DNA of 64,000 bases, taken from contig JAVLUZ010000154.1 in NCBI GenBank assembly GCA_036768485.1, positions 47,539,786 through 47,603,785 of the forward strand, read 5' to 3'. This document shows, one piece after another, positions 14,001 through 24,800 of this stretch (its first letter is position 1; each line of letters opens with the position of its first letter). The DNA comes from Mermis nigrescens (Eukaryota > Nematoda > Enoplea > Mermithida > Mermithidae). Below the pieces are notes generated by a model that worked only from the letters and a program-made list of their open reading frames with translations, ran no database searches and was not told the origin of the DNA. The translations under genes and the position numbers were made by a program.

Positions 14001-17000
14001 GAACGATTTCAGCGCCATCGTCGACGACCCGGCGCCGAAAGCGAATCCGCCACTGCCGGCGGCGGCGCCGCCGCTGCAGGTAAACGTGGCGGCATTTTGT
14101 AGCGGCAGCGGCGGTTGTTGATGATGATGGTGATGATGGTGATGATGTGGCTGATTAAGATGATGGTGCTGTTGCTGCTGCTGCTGTTGATGTTGTTGGG
14201 CAACGACCAACGGCGCCATGAGCGAGTAGTCGACGGCGGCGTTTGCGCCACCGGACGATGACGCCGCAGCGACCGAAGACGTCGCTGCGGGTGAATGAGC
14301 GGCGGCGGCGAAATAGGGCCAGGCGGCGGCGTTTACCGTCTCCCACCATTGCGCCTGGGCCGCGTTGGCCGCCGCGGCCGCCGCTCCACGCCAATGCGTT
14401 GGTCCGTAGGCGGCTGCGGCGACCGAATATGCTGCGGAACCGGGCGGATTGGGCGCATAAAACGACGCCGCGACGAGGTCAGCCGCAGGCGAAGACGCGA
14501 GGTTCGAACCCAACGCCTGATTTTTTATTCAAAAAATTATTTTTTAAGAATAGAAATCTAGAGAAAATAATTAGTGTATTCCTCTAGAAATGATCTAAAA
14601 TGTACTCTTTTTTATTTTTTTATCAAGATGCGATTCTTTTTGTTTTCTGATCTATTTTTAAATATTCGTTAGAGTACGTTGCGCCTAATAATATTGTTAC
14701 GGTACCTTACGTATTGCCAAACTCGCGATTTTCGTAAAAAATTATTTTGATGGATTTTTATAGTTTTGATGCATAGCTATAAACGGTTATGTATCACATT
14801 TTATTGATTTTTTCTCATTGCGTAACAACGACATTTTCTGACAAACGGAGACCTGTCGGCGCTGCGTCAAAGACTAATAGAGAAGCGGCTTGACGTTTTT
14901 TTATCAAAATTTCAGACCGCGTATCTTCTTTGTCAAACACCTGTTAATTATAATAGGATTGTTTCATATATTTAGTTTTTATTTGTGGCAGTTTTATTTT
15001 TTATTTTCATTCAATTATACTTATGATCGGATTTATTCTAATTGTTGACTCCTAACAGTTTTAGCCGATCAAATTTTATCTCGCGGAAGATGGGAAAAGG
15101 ACATTTGTGATAAAATAGAAAGGATAATTCTGAAATAATCATAAAAAACCAGACGATTTTGAAATTAATTCAAGAAGCGGTGATTTTCGAGTAGAAATTT
15201 TTTTGCGATATCCGCAGGCGTACTTATATTTTTAAACTTTGAGACAGATCTTTGTTACGATTGTCTAGGCCGTAATGCTTAAGATACTACTTAAAAAAAA
15301 CGTAGAAAGGCGGCATATAAATTTTGTTTAGCCCCCGGCGCCTTAAAATTCCAATGGCCACTGAAAATAGTATATTAAATAATTTTTTCTTCTGTTTATA
15401 TTTATTATTAATTTAATAACATTTTTAATGACTAATTAAATAGTTTTTAATTTAATTTTTATTATTACGGACATGTTAGGCCTTTGATAAATAATATTCA
15501 GACTACGTCCTACAAATAAACTTATAAAATTGATCTAAAATTTTACTAACCTGTTCGTAGGAAATGGAGCAATCTGCGCCGGCTTCCTTTTTCCACGGCT
15601 GGAATCCCTTTGAAGTAGACGCGACGACGCTCGACGATAGCCCCATCGAAGCTTGTACCGCCGCCGTTGGAGTTCCCAACGCGCTGGACCCCTGAGAAGC
15701 GATGTTTTGCGCGTCATTTTTCGACAACATATCGCATTGCTTTGCTAACATGGCCAGCGGATTACGCAAATAATGATCCTAAGTGTAAAAAACGAATTTT
15801 TCTACTCATTTGGTTCTAAAAACAACCTTTTTTGAGCCAAAAACGCCATCAAATTCAGATCGTACTCTCAAAATCAAAATGCAAGGGCCATTAGAGAACG
15901 AATGTGTAAATTTCGAATATTGTTCAACATTGGGCCATTATCATATCAAAATTTGGCACCGTATTTAGCTTTTCTGCCTCTATGCAAAATTTGGTGGAAT
16001 TAAGTCGGACATTTTCTTTTTGATTTTGAAAGAAAATTACTGCCAGAAACTGGAAAAATTCTATCTTTGATCTGATTTATCGTATTTACCAAATTTTTGC
16101 TTAATGAAAGCTAGGCGAATATACAAAATTCGGGTATATTTTAGGAATGGTACTTCCGACTTCAATATCTCACCATAATCGTTATCACGAATTAAAGCTA
16201 ATATCCGCACCCGTCCGTCGTTCAATGACTAAGAAAATTTATTAATCAGTGTTGGATATGAGATTTTTAACGATGGCACTCGCCGAATACAGAACGCATT
16301 GTTACGAAATTATGCGACAGAGGGCGATAAGATGAAGAAAACTTTGTTGCAATTTATTCTTAGCATTAAACATGCGGCCAAATTGATGCGTCGTTGCTCA
16401 CGTCGGTCAACCTAACCATTAATTGCCCGCCTTTTTTCAACTCAATCATGTCCCACTTTCCCAGCTAGCTGATTTAATTATTAACAAATAACGTGCAAAC
16501 TTATAATTCGAAATGTTAGCTTTATGCAAATTAACTCGCATGACCCGCGAAATGGCCCTATTAGCGAAGCGCTGGATTCAGGAAACGAACGATGCTTAAA
16601 TTTAGTAGGTCGCGAGCGACGCTACATATCAAATAGTCGTCGTCGGCGTTAATGTGGCTTTTTCGAGCGTATGAGCGAGCTCCTTGAGTAAATCTGGCTT
16701 GTCAAAGATTTGCAAATCGCTATTAGACCATGCAACTTAGTCTTAAAAATGATTTATATCGGTCAGCCAACAACTAAGGAGCCTAAAAATATTTAAACCC
16801 GTACTTAAATGTTTTGAACCATGTTTTTTGCTTACAACGCTATCTAGAGCGCAAATCTAAGATGGAAAAAACACCGACGAAATTTGGAGGAACACGACAA
16901 TCTGAACTGAGCGTAAAAAAGGCCCGACGCGATCACACTATTTGATTATGGGAAAGTATTATGAGGAAAAGAAGGAAAAAATAAGAACTAAACTAATGAT

Positions 17001-20000
17001 AAAATCGAAATTTTCCTTAGTTCGAAATCGTCTACGCCGCTAGCACCAATTTGTCGCATAACCAAGGTACAACATACTAAATACTATTCTACCTTACCGG
17101 CTGATTCCCACGTGAAATCAATGAAAAAATCAGTGAGATTGTACGCTAAACAATCGCAAAATCGCTATAAAGTTGCCTCTATCATTATGCGAATTTCGGG
17201 ATCATGATGGAATAAAGTATGAATAGTCCGCAACCTCAAAAATTGCTAATAGTGAAAACTTAAGACGAACCTGGTTTTGGTTTTAGCAGCGCCTAAGCAA
17301 AACTTAGAGCCTGTTTTCTACGCTGAATATTTTAAACGCGGAGTGAGGAAAAACGGACTGACAGTTCGACATTCAAGAAATCAAGGACGGCCTCATACAT
17401 AGTGACGTCGATTGATATTGAAATATCAATCAATAATCGTATCCATTTCTGATGCGATGTATTTGCTACTTATATATTTGCGATAAATTGAATATCGAAA
17501 GTTCTATAGAGTTAAACAAGAGACGAAATGTTAGAAAAACTGTAAAAATTAAGGCGGAGCGTGTCATTTAGACCTTAGCGTTATTTACTAGACGTCAATC
17601 CACCGTTGAAGCCGTCTTGATAAATCTTTTTAGAAAATTTTAATTTCAGAAAGAAGACGTGGCATTCGAATGCGGTACAATATATTCTACGAATGAATCA
17701 AGTAGAATTTAAGCTTTTTGATAATTAAGCTTATCATACTGTAAGCCACACAAACGAATTTCGAAGGATTGCGGGTCTGGCTGACAGTTAGTCAAAAGCA
17801 TACGCACAGCTTGCTCGGTCTGGGCGATAAACGATATAACCGCATAAAAACTACACGCCTTTATTGACAATTTATAGTCAAATACAGGAAAATTGTATTT
17901 TGCTGTTTTCCATGTTAGTTTTGCCTTATATTTCTGATAGAATTTCTATCCTGTCCTTCTGAGAGTCTATGACACCATAGGTGCACAGCATGGCCCATCC
18001 GAGGTTGAGGGTGTCAGCCGGTCTGGGAGGGGGTCAAAAATAACGCTTTTTCGGGCCAAACTGAGCTCAAAAACTGGTAAAGCGCTAAAATAGTTTGAAA
18101 AAAGTTAATACGCAGTTTCTGGTTAATTTAAGGCACTTTTTAAGGGAATTTTCATTTTTTCTATTTTTAGCCTTCATTTTGCCTCATTTTCCCCAAAAAA
18201 TTTCCAATTGTTCCATTCTGGGGGGTCAGGACCCCCACACCCCTCCCCCTAAGTGCATATCTGGACCTCACCCTTTTCATGACGGTCAGAAGTCAAAATC
18301 TGTTATGTCCGACGCTCAAGCCCAATGTTTAAAAATTCTTCTTGGAGAAAAATGCCCACAATACGCCTGTCGCCCAAGCTTTGTATATGAATGACAGCGG
18401 GAGCGGATTTGAAACATCCATGAAAGAAAAAATGGAAAATTTGCCGGGTAAATGGGACAATATTTAGGTTTAAAATACACAACATTAAAAGGTCGCAAAA
18501 AACAGCTCGCGATCGACCAGAAACAGTCAATTATGGCGATTTTCATTCGCTTTTCTGCTTAAGCTTTGTAGGACATTTCGAATAATTCAAAAATTTCACT
18601 GGCTTCCTCTCTTTCTCGCAGACCTTCAATGCATGTACCTATTACACGCTTGCTATTCGAATAAATACATAAGCGCAAATGAAAAAATCTGGAGGCACTA
18701 ATTTCGCTTGAAAACGGCAAAACGCAACAAAGTTTTAGTAGAAAATTGAAAAACAATTTTTCAGCATTCGTAAAATGAGGTAAAAAATAAAAGACACTTA
18801 TGCATTTCCTTTCTCATCATTCGTAAATCTTTTTACAAAGCGACTAATGACGTCTCAGAAGCTTCTAAAAATAACGTGTTTAAAGAAAAATCCCTGTCAC
18901 AACTAAAAAAATGAACTCTCCAAACAAAATCACAGCTTGAACGACAATAGACTTTATTGACGGTTCCTTTAGTAAAAAGGTACAAAAAAGGGCAATAATA
19001 CGTATTAAAAATTTAATACATTTCTATATCGTTTAATTTATAAAATGACGTGCCCTTTCTTGCCCTTCTAATATGGAAGTTCGCGGTTCAATAAACTCGA
19101 AAACATTAATTCAATGAGAATCGTATTTCTTTAAATAGCCGATATTAGGACTAATGTTTAGAGTTTAAGCACAAAAATAAAAAGAAATGGATTTAAAAGC
19201 TGATGAAAAATTGAGGTGTAAGCTACTTTTGTTAGCAAATTTCCAAAAAGGGTTTTTTCCGAATTTCTGGGAGAAAAATCATTTGGAAGCGATTAAAACT
19301 CTGCAGCATTCGAACTCTTTGAAGTTAAACGATGAGTGAGATCGTCCAGTGATCCAGCTCATTTCGTACGATGCAGTCAGTCAAGTTGGAAATTATGTCC
19401 AGGTTGTAACCGGCGCCGCACTGAACCATATATTTAATCGCATAGGTGAAATTCGACGGGCGGGCAAGGTCGTCACTACACATGGGCGTGGGGTTTAGAA
19501 CCTTCAGACCTCAGAATCAGGTAGACCCCCAAAAATCGATAGACCCCAGAATAGAATTTTTGGCATGTTTTTAAGATTTTTGCTAGTTTTACACCACCTA
19601 GACCCCGAAATTTGGCTGCTGTCCCATGTATGGTCGTCACCCCATTGCCACGTTACGTTGGCGAGATAAAGTACAGGTTTATTTTGTGATTGATTTTCGA
19701 TTATTGCGAAATACACCTTTTAATTTTCCCGTAATTTCTTTTCTTCTATTTCAATTTTATGACGTTGTTTAGTTACTAGTATTCGTTAAAATCATTTTCT
19801 GTATTTTGCTTAAATCTCGGTACAAGAAAAATAGTGTAGCATACCGTAAAAATTTATTACTCAATGTTAGGCGGTGATTCAAAATTTTTTTTAGCTTTTG
19901 ACACTGACTTTCTTAGTTTTTTGCAAAGCGCATAAGAATGGACCAAATGATTGAGTTATCAGTCGTCTTTAAAAATTTTTTTCAATCAAATTCCCGAAAA

Positions 20001-22732
20001 TTTTTTAAGGTTTACATAAATCTTACAAAATTCCAACTTCAAACTTGTTGAAATCATAATTTCACATAATTGAAATCAAAATTTAAAAAAAAACGGTCGT
20101 ACAGACTGACTCCTCTTTTGCTCGTTAACAACGGGTTCTATAAACGACTTCAATTATTTTGGAAAAAGTTGAATTAGAGTGCCTCATATAGAAGTCTCGG
20201 ATATGTTACTAAAACGCATGGAGCTTGGGAACCTGAATCGACCCTGAACCGACAAAAGCGACAGCGGTGAAATTGTAATACGAAAATCGAAAAAGTTTCT
20301 CAGAATATATCGGAATCGCAGTGCTTTTCAGATGCATTACATTTTGATCGCCTAAATAAAATTTTCGACCTAATGCGACTGAATAAAAAAATTTAGCATA
20401 AAAGTTTTTGACATTTTTCCTGAAGAATCTGCTTACTCAAGAAATTATTTATGGGACATTTCAACGTCTTTACAACGAAAAATGGCGAAAAGGTCGGGAA
20501 GAATAAATCAAAAAATCGAAATTTAGTAAATTTTTTCAAAATTCTCGTCATTTATTCAAATTGGAATTCTTTTAATTTTTATAAGATTAAAATTCTATTT
20601 ACAATTTAAAATCAAAATAATTCTAAAAACTAATCTGGTAGTTTAATTGTTCAAAAGACGTAAAAATTATGTAAAATGAAGAGTGGGAAATAAAAGAAGA
20701 AAAATTCTGCAAGATAGTACCATTATCAAGAATTACATTTCAAAGTCATAAAAATGCGTAGAAAGTCATTTTGTTTTCAATTTTTAAAAATAAGGAACGC
20801 TTCTATAAACGATACGGGCAAAGAGAGAAAGGAAGGCAAATTTTCAATCAATCTTTATTTTTAAGTTCGAAGCAACTTAAACTTAAGCTTTACAGCGTGA
20901 GCGCAAACGCGAAATCGGCTAAAAATACGAGCTATTCTCAGATAATTAATCGTTTATAAGAAATATTTAATACAGGTGAATTAATAAGCTATATCTAATT
21001 CTTAGCGAGCGAATGCGAATGTTTGGTTCCCGTTACTTTTACTTAATCAACGCTCCATGCAAAGATTCAAAATCTGTTCGGACCCAATATGCAAATGAAT
21101 CTTAAAATTGATTAATTTTGCACGTGTTTGTGACAGATATAGGAAGTGAAAAAATCTAGTCGACCCAAGTCAGGCAACCATAATTGGACCGAAAATAGGT
21201 TTTCCCGTCCATGCGCATCAAGAATAATTTTAAAAAAATTCATTTAGGGTCAGGGGCAGATTTGAGGAAGGGGTGGAGGGGCGGCCGCCTTTCCCACCAC
21301 TGGCCAAAAATATTTGGCGAGATAAAGAATTGGATATGCGATTTTGCAAAGATTTTTGACCGTCAGTGACCACAATTTCTCAAATTTTTCCGGCGCTAGG
21401 CGCCGGATGATATCCATTAATGACATTTATTTACTTTCTTGGCGAGCTGGAAGCACGGTTTTTTTGTATTCGGCAAAGATTTTTCCTGATGTACAAAAGA
21501 CTTTTCGGGACCGTCTTTCTACATGTACAAAGATTTTTGGGATGACAAAAACAACTGCACAAAAGGTCTGAAATTCGCAAAAATTTTCGGCGCTTCGCAC
21601 CGAAATGAGTGATTGTTTGTCCTATATATCTTTATAGTAGCAGAAAACGCATTTCGAAAGGAGAATGTCTAAGTTTTCGGCGCTTCACGCCGTTTTAAGA
21701 CGATTCTTAATGATTTTTGACCTAAAAAACCAGGAATTAGCCAAAATACACTAGCAAAGGTCGAAAACCTCTGTTTTTACAACACTAAAGTCGCTACCGT
21801 ATCATAGTACCCAAAAATTTGTCTGTACAAAATGTACAAAGACTTTTAGGGACCATCTGTGTACATGTACAAACGGACCTTGTACAAAAAAACACTATCT
21901 GGAAACCATTTTCTGTTCGTGTAGGTTTCAAAACAATTTTAACAGCAGAAACAGCTATTTTTGCATAGTTTTCTTCTATTTTCAATCAAAAATTTTGATG
22001 TTTCGCATCAAATGCTATAAATACGGGAAATCAAGCAGTAAATCATGCTTCTAGACGTCTGTCCGCTTTGATTTCACAAATTTTCCGGCGCCAGAGTTTT
22101 GTAAAAGTCAAAGAAACTTAATGATTTTTTCGCACAAAATTGCCTAAAATTTTAAAATTTCACGAAAAATATCGCGTCAAAAGTGATTTTATATAAAAGT
22201 ATATAATGTGAAACATCGAAAAAACGCTGTTTCGCGCGTTTGGGGCAAATTTTTTGACCTATTTTTGACTGTTTTTGGAAAAGTTGGGACACCGCCACCC
22301 GTAGGAAAATCTTAAATCCGTCACTGGTTAGAGTGCAGTTCGAGGCGTTTTCACGAATTTTTGGTGCAAATTATTAACGATTCGGTCATCCGTTCGATCT
22401 GCGAGAGCCGCAATTTCGAACCATTTCTTATTGTAAACTTTTAGAACGCTCAAGATTCATAAGGTTTTTAAATTAACAAAAATTGAAAACGTTGTCGTTT
22501 TTATTAAGCGCCGGAAAGGTCAGCTCGAAAATTCGCTACTAAGAAATTTTTCTCGCTAACTCTCGCTTTTCTTTTAGCCTCGCCTTATTCCGCGCGGCTC
22601 AAACGTTCCTCGATACGCGCGCAATTTAAATTTGTCACCCGTAGAAGCCGAGGTGGAATTTTAAATAAATCTGGCGTTGTAGTTCGGACTTACGGTAATA
22701 ACTAATTCGTCGACCGATTCCGAAATTATCAT
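1901..22732 (-). CDS. Sp6-9: Sp-family C2H2 zinc-finger transcription factor (Sp6-9 / Sp8-like), spliced gene
   Basis: Seen: six minus-strand exons, 15778-15551, 14516-13933, 11635-11497, 10244-10223, 3103-3014 and 2190-1901, joined by AG/GT sites with matching phases, give 450 residues to a TGA. A candidate start exon (22732-22694) adds 13. The protein has an Sp box (LRNPLAMLA), then FQPWKK, QWW, poly-Ala, poly-Gln and poly-His tracts, a buttonhead box (CACPNC) and three C2H2 fingers ending in [12 protein letters not shown]. Known: Sp factors bind GC/GT boxes in the nucleus, and the buttonhead box defines them against KLFs. FxPWK plus a WW motif is characteristic of the Sp6-9 group, which controls appendage and neural patterning in bilaterians. 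Inference: subgroup Sp6-9. Sp5 or Sp1-4 is less likely because no long glutamine-rich activation domains are seen. Oddities: a 22-nt exon within finger 1, a 7-kb transposon-filled intron between fingers 1 and 2, and a MITE 86 bp past the stop. Confidence 0.88.
2191..3013 (-). other. Sp intron between fingers 2 and 3
   Basis: 823 bp, AT-rich. I see no repeat family or RNA gene in it. Confidence 0.8.
3014..3103 (-). CDS. Sp6-9: Sp gene exon: zinc finger 2
   Basis: 90 nt after CGCTCAG. The split Gly is completed, then [19 protein letters not shown] and [10 protein letters not shown] follow: the nearly invariant second finger of Sp factors with its R-D-E base-contact residues. It ends on one base of the next Gly before GTACTC, a weaker donor than those of the other exons. 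Confidence 0.94.
4318..5660. mobile_element. Foldback element with GACATTAGAGCGC minisatellite arms
   Basis: About eight units of GACATTAGAGCGC (13-14 bp, some changed) lie at 4318-4432, and about three inverted units (GCGCTCTAATGTC) at 5606-5650. The TACGAG preceding the left array and the inverted CTCGTA after the right one extend the inverted repeat. The 1.1-kb loop has no convincing gene. No target-site duplication was recognised. Confidence 0.7.
5665..6440. mobile_element. Family X element remnant (copy X1)
   Basis: 5665-5870 matches the family X terminal repeat (CTAGCAATGAAAAATGCTTC, then GCGGATTATTAAAGACATAA and GTCACCTATG). 6205-6320 is the reverse complement of X interior sequence at about 38000-38110. 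An E-type repeat (about 5885-6160) is inserted between them. Confidence 0.6.
5885..6160 (+). repeat. Family E repeat copy
   Basis: Starts near GATGCACAGCCTGG, contains GGGGTCAGCCGGT, a CTCAAAA...GCTAAAATAGC core and TTTGCCTCATTTTCCC, and ends near ACACGTCTGG. Other copies: 17981-18262, 34870-35065, 37650-37850, 38540-38790, 39575-39800, 51540-51790 and 59275-59520. Confidence 0.6.
6535..6770 (+). mobile_element. Family A MITE copy
   Basis: ACATGGGCGTGAGGGG, then C-tracts, the ATGAGAAACGTTGAAAAAT core and an ending at TTGCCGCCCAGTG, where it runs straight into sequence of the large palindrome family. Confidence 0.6.
6771..8030. repeat. Fragment of the 40-48 kb palindrome family
   Basis: TAAAGAAATTCGGTTTGG, TAACTCAATATTGC, GGCAGACATAGAGAAGAC and related blocks match the left arm of the palindrome (about 41800-42900) in the same order, followed by a shared TTATTATCTATCTTTTAAAA block and the GT repeat. 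No coding sequence. Confidence 0.6.
7961..7998 (+). repeat. (GT)n microsatellite
   Basis: 19 uninterrupted GT units, preceded by an interrupted GTGTGTGA stretch. Confidence 0.97.
9530..9765 (+). mobile_element. Family A MITE copy
   Basis: Matches 540-786 almost throughout, from CCCCTCCCCCAAGAAACC to CTGCCCACGTATGGT. The left end is truncated. Confidence 0.65.
10223..10244 (-). CDS. Sp6-9: Sp gene 22-nt micro-exon: end of zinc finger 1
   Basis: The sequence between ATTTTAG and GTAAGT encodes AHLRWHT plus the first base of Gly. This is exactly the segment missing between KTSHLK and GERPFVC in all Sp proteins, and it carries the second zinc-binding histidine of finger 1. Phase 0 in, phase 1 out. 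At 22 nt it is too short for ORF-based gene finding. Confidence 0.93.
10245..11496 (-). other. Sp intron splitting zinc finger 1
   Basis: AT-rich. I recognise no element and no gene in it. Confidence 0.8.
11497..11635 (-). CDS. Sp6-9: Sp gene exon: buttonhead box and first half of zinc finger 1
   Basis: 139 nt after acceptor GCTTTAG, up to donor GTAAGT. The AA left from the previous exon plus the first G here completes a Lys, giving [11 protein letters not shown], the buttonhead box. The exon ends with [17 protein letters not shown]: both zinc-binding cysteines of finger 1, the KTSHLK recognition helix and the first of its two histidines, cut before the second. Confidence 0.93.
11636..13932 (-). 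other. Sp intron before the buttonhead box
   Basis: Mostly unrecognised AT-rich DNA. A short C-tract repeat (family F, about 13240-13385, ending GCCCACGTATGGT) lies next to a diverged direct duplication: GCCCAGAGACGTAGTCC near 13386 and GCCCAGAGACGTTCATG near 13680, each followed by similar GAGGAAA, AAGCTAA and CGTTTATAAAA-type blocks. Confidence 0.65.
13933..14516 (-). CDS. Sp6-9: Sp gene exon: low-complexity activation region
   Basis: Opens after AAATCAG with [14 protein letters not shown] and closes at AAA|GTAATA, phase 0 to phase 2. It is alanine-rich, with a [14 protein letters not shown] segment that resembles the WW motif of Sp8-type proteins, then poly-Gln, a run of nine His, and Gly/Ala/Ser-rich sequence ending GVNRK. 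CAG, CAT and GCN repeats make it locally GC-rich and open in several other frames on both strands; those frames are shadows. The homopolymer lengths are likely to vary between individuals. Confidence 0.87.
14517..15550 (-). other. Sp intron after the Sp-box exon
   Basis: AT-rich. No repeat family or RNA gene recognised. Confidence 0.75.
15551..15778 (-). CDS. Sp6-9: Sp gene exon: Sp box and FQPWKK motif
   Basis: 76 codons between acceptor CACTTAG (AG at 15780-15779) and donor GTTAGT (from 15550). Phase 0 at both ends. It reads [18 protein letters not shown], the Sp box, then a Ser/Ala/Thr-rich linker and KGFQPWKK, matching the FHPWK motif of Sp6-9 proteins. There is no ATG before the Sp box within the exon, so at least one upstream exon must exist. 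Confidence 0.85.
17981..18262 (+). repeat. Family E repeat copy
   Basis: GTGCACAGCATGGCCC at the start, GGGTCAGCCGGTCTGGG, the GCCTCATTTTCCCC core and CCCCTAAGTGCATATCTGG at the end. Same layout as the copy at 5885-6160. Confidence 0.65.
19480..19640 (+). repeat. C-tract repeat (family A/F relative)
   Basis: ACATGGGCGTGGGG at one end and CTGTCCCATGTATGGTC at the other frame short segments starting AGACCCC. This is the same end architecture as family A with a different core. Confidence 0.5.
21251..22326 (+). mobile_element. Non-autonomous hAT-type element (family C), with 8-bp TSD
   Basis: Left end CAGGGGCAGATTTGAGG; right end (inverted) CAGTGACGGATTTAAGA. Flanks TTTAGGGT and GTTAGAGT agree at 6 of 8 positions. 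The CAGTGGCGGATTTAGG-like end and 8-bp duplication are typical of hAT elements. The interior has repeated GGCGC hairpins and an inserted second MITE (21455-21898) that is absent from the related copy at 38944-39559. No transposase. Confidence 0.75.
21455..21898 (+). mobile_element. MITE (family I) nested in the family C element
   Basis: The paralogue at about 39125-39150 reads straight through GACCTGGAAGCCATTTTTTG. Here that sequence is interrupted, and the block is flanked by CTGGAAGC (21447-21454) and CTGGAAAC (21899-21906). Ends are ACGGTTTTTTTGTA and the inverted AGTGTTTTTTTGTACA. It contains TGTACATGTACA palindromes and GGCGC hairpins, and it is homologous to 44883-45679. Confidence 0.75.
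22694..22732 (-). CDS. Candidate first coding exon of the Sp gene
   Basis: An ATG at 22732 opens 13 codons ([13 protein letters not shown]) that end exactly at a consensus donor, GTAAGT, in phase 0. The first certain Sp exon at 15778 starts in phase 0 without its own ATG (it reads [12 protein letters not shown]), so the join is in frame. Sp6-9 proteins usually have a short N-terminus before the PLAMLA motif. The exon sits at the edge of a CpG-dense, repeat-free block that would make a suitable promoter. The implied first intron is 6.9 kb. The open frame continues upstream of the ATG, so this start is a choice, not proof. Confidence 0.4.
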
Positions 22733-24800
22733 TTTCGTTCGCAATAATACTTCGCCGTTATTAAAATATTCGCGTAATACCGCGAGCGTTAAAACGACGA
22801 AACGAGGGCAATAAAAATTCCGATTTCGGAATAAAAATAATAAATAATAATAATAAAACGTAAAAGTCGCGGCTCGACGAGCCGAATCGGGCGGTAATGA
22901 AAAAAACGGACGACAGATGCGGTCCGCGGAGAAAAACTGAACCAACGCGTTAGACGGCCGAGTAAAAAAGATGGCCTCATCGCGCAAAACATCCCCTCGC
23001 TGTGCCAAAAAATCCGCTGGGCCATAACGCGGGTTGAATAACTAGCGAAAAAAGAGACGGCGGCGAAGAATAAAAGGACGCGAAAAGTTTCGAGCCCGTG
23101 CGCAAAAATCATACAGGTGCGACCCGAAGTCTACGGATTATTCTTACCGTATTTACGCGACGGTCGACTTTACGGGGCACCCGTAGTTTTCAGGGCGATA
23201 TTCGTGAGACCGTAATTTATCGGGACTTACAGTACGCCCCGCGGGGTCGCACGGTCTGGCCGGTAAAATTGTCCTCGCGTTATTACGTACGCGTGTACTT
23301 ACTTTCAAATATTGTATTCGTATACAACGACTTATTGTATATAACAATACGCTCGAGAGTACATAAAACTAGTCAAACGACTACGCCGGTACGGGCTCTA
23401 CAGTAAACCGATCGAAAAGTCAAAGCGGCGAATACATAGCGTATAGTACCTTAATTCGAATCGCTATACTTACTACGTCACGCTTTAGTAAGATTTTGAG
23501 CTATTGTACGATGGAGAAAATGCGGAGAAAAAGTAATTAGGATGTGCGCGCGAGTAGTTGAAGTAGCAACGCCTCTAAGACAACCGAAGCGAAACTAACG
23601 ACGAGTACAATTTACCCGCGAATATCGCGATCCGCTCAGAGCGATTATCTCGGCGTGACGCCGGCCAATTAACGCCCTAACGAAAGCGATTAGCCGTCGT
23701 AGGTAGGTACGCTTGAGCGTAGAGACGCGTTAAAGAATAGGACGGCGCCGCTGGCTACGCTTAAGCGCGCGCAGTGCTATAACGTACCCCGGCGGGCGTG
23801 CGCGCAGTATTAATCGCTTACCTATTCGCCCCGTAACGTCAAAATCGTCCTTACGCGTTCGGCCGATAAGCTACAGTACGCTCTCGTATCGATATTATCC
23901 GCAATAAATTGGATGGCAAAAAGCGGAAAGAACGAGATGAAGAAGAAAGATATTTCGCCGCGGAAATAAATTATCTTCTTTTCGGATAATTATTACGCAA
24001 TTACGGACCGACCGACGACTGCTCGCACGATAGGGGCTAATAAGGCGAACGATTGGGCGACGAATATGCTAATTAGGATGCGCTAAATGACTAGGTTTTA
24101 AGAAATTAAGTAAGAAAGAAGGAAACTTTAATGATCAAAATTATCGCGGAAACGTGGCGGAAAAAGGCGTAAAGTAGGTGTCGTCGAACGCGCTTCTGCT
24201 CTCGCCACGCTTTAACGAATAGAGTTTAATTGATAGTCGCGAGATACCAAATTTGCTGCGATCGACTCGACGAGAATGACCTTTTGGACGCAAAAACGCG
24301 CTTCGAATTCGCAAGCGAGAGATTTTAGTATTTCGCCCGAAAACGTAATATTATCATAGGCGCTCGTTATCGACGATAACGGCTTCTATTTTCTTAACTG
24401 CGAAGAAGCTGCTGCGGAGCGGGGCGTCCGTTTGAATCAAATGCGGAAAAAAATGCAAAACGGACCAATTATTTCGCTGATTAACGAAGGTATTACGGAT
24501 TATAAAGGAAATCAATGCGAAGAACACTAGGGATAATCAGTGTAAAATATACGAGTTCTTCAAAACGATTCGCAAATCAGTCCGCGGGTAGATACGTATG
24601 TACGCTTCGATGCTTAATTTGTTATAGGATTGAAGAAAAGTCTATCCGAGGAAGCGGTATTACGCTCTACGGGAATGCGCGTAAAATATTTCTCATTTTA
24701 GGTCACTCGGAAACCAACCATTCGGATGAGATCATTTTTGAAATCAATACCCAGGCCTTCATTACTCTTTAAAAACTCAAATGAAAACGGTTTCATTTGT
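22733..24800 (-). promoter_or_regulatory. CpG-dense, repeat-free block: candidate Sp promoter/5' region
   Basis: This stretch is packed with CG dinucleotides (ACGCGT, CGACGG, TACGCG) unlike the surrounding DNA, has none of the repeat families found elsewhere and no credible coding frame. It lies directly upstream of the candidate Sp first exon. A promoter/enhancer role is inferred from position and composition only; a TATA box or initiator was not identified. Confidence 0.35.

Larger units (their letters stand above)
15779..22693 (-). other. Upstream region or first intron of the Sp gene
   Basis: If the candidate first exon is right, this is intron 1. It contains a family E copy (17981-18262), a C-tract repeat (about 19480-19640) and a hAT MITE (21251-22326). 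15800-17930 and 19700-21200 are unrecognised low-repeat DNA where enhancers could lie. No gene-like ORF is present. Confidence 0.5.

Noticed and set aside
13939..14587. Several plus- and minus-strand frames of 60-114 residues over the Sp low-complexity exon
   Set aside because: Shadows of the real minus-strand exon caused by GC-rich codon repeats. Only the minus frame joins neighbouring exons in phase.
22661..23406. Open frames of 64-115 residues on both strands in the CpG-rich block
   Set aside because: They overlap on both strands, have no domain or splice partner apart from the short segment at 22694-22732, and are expected where stop codons are depleted by composition.
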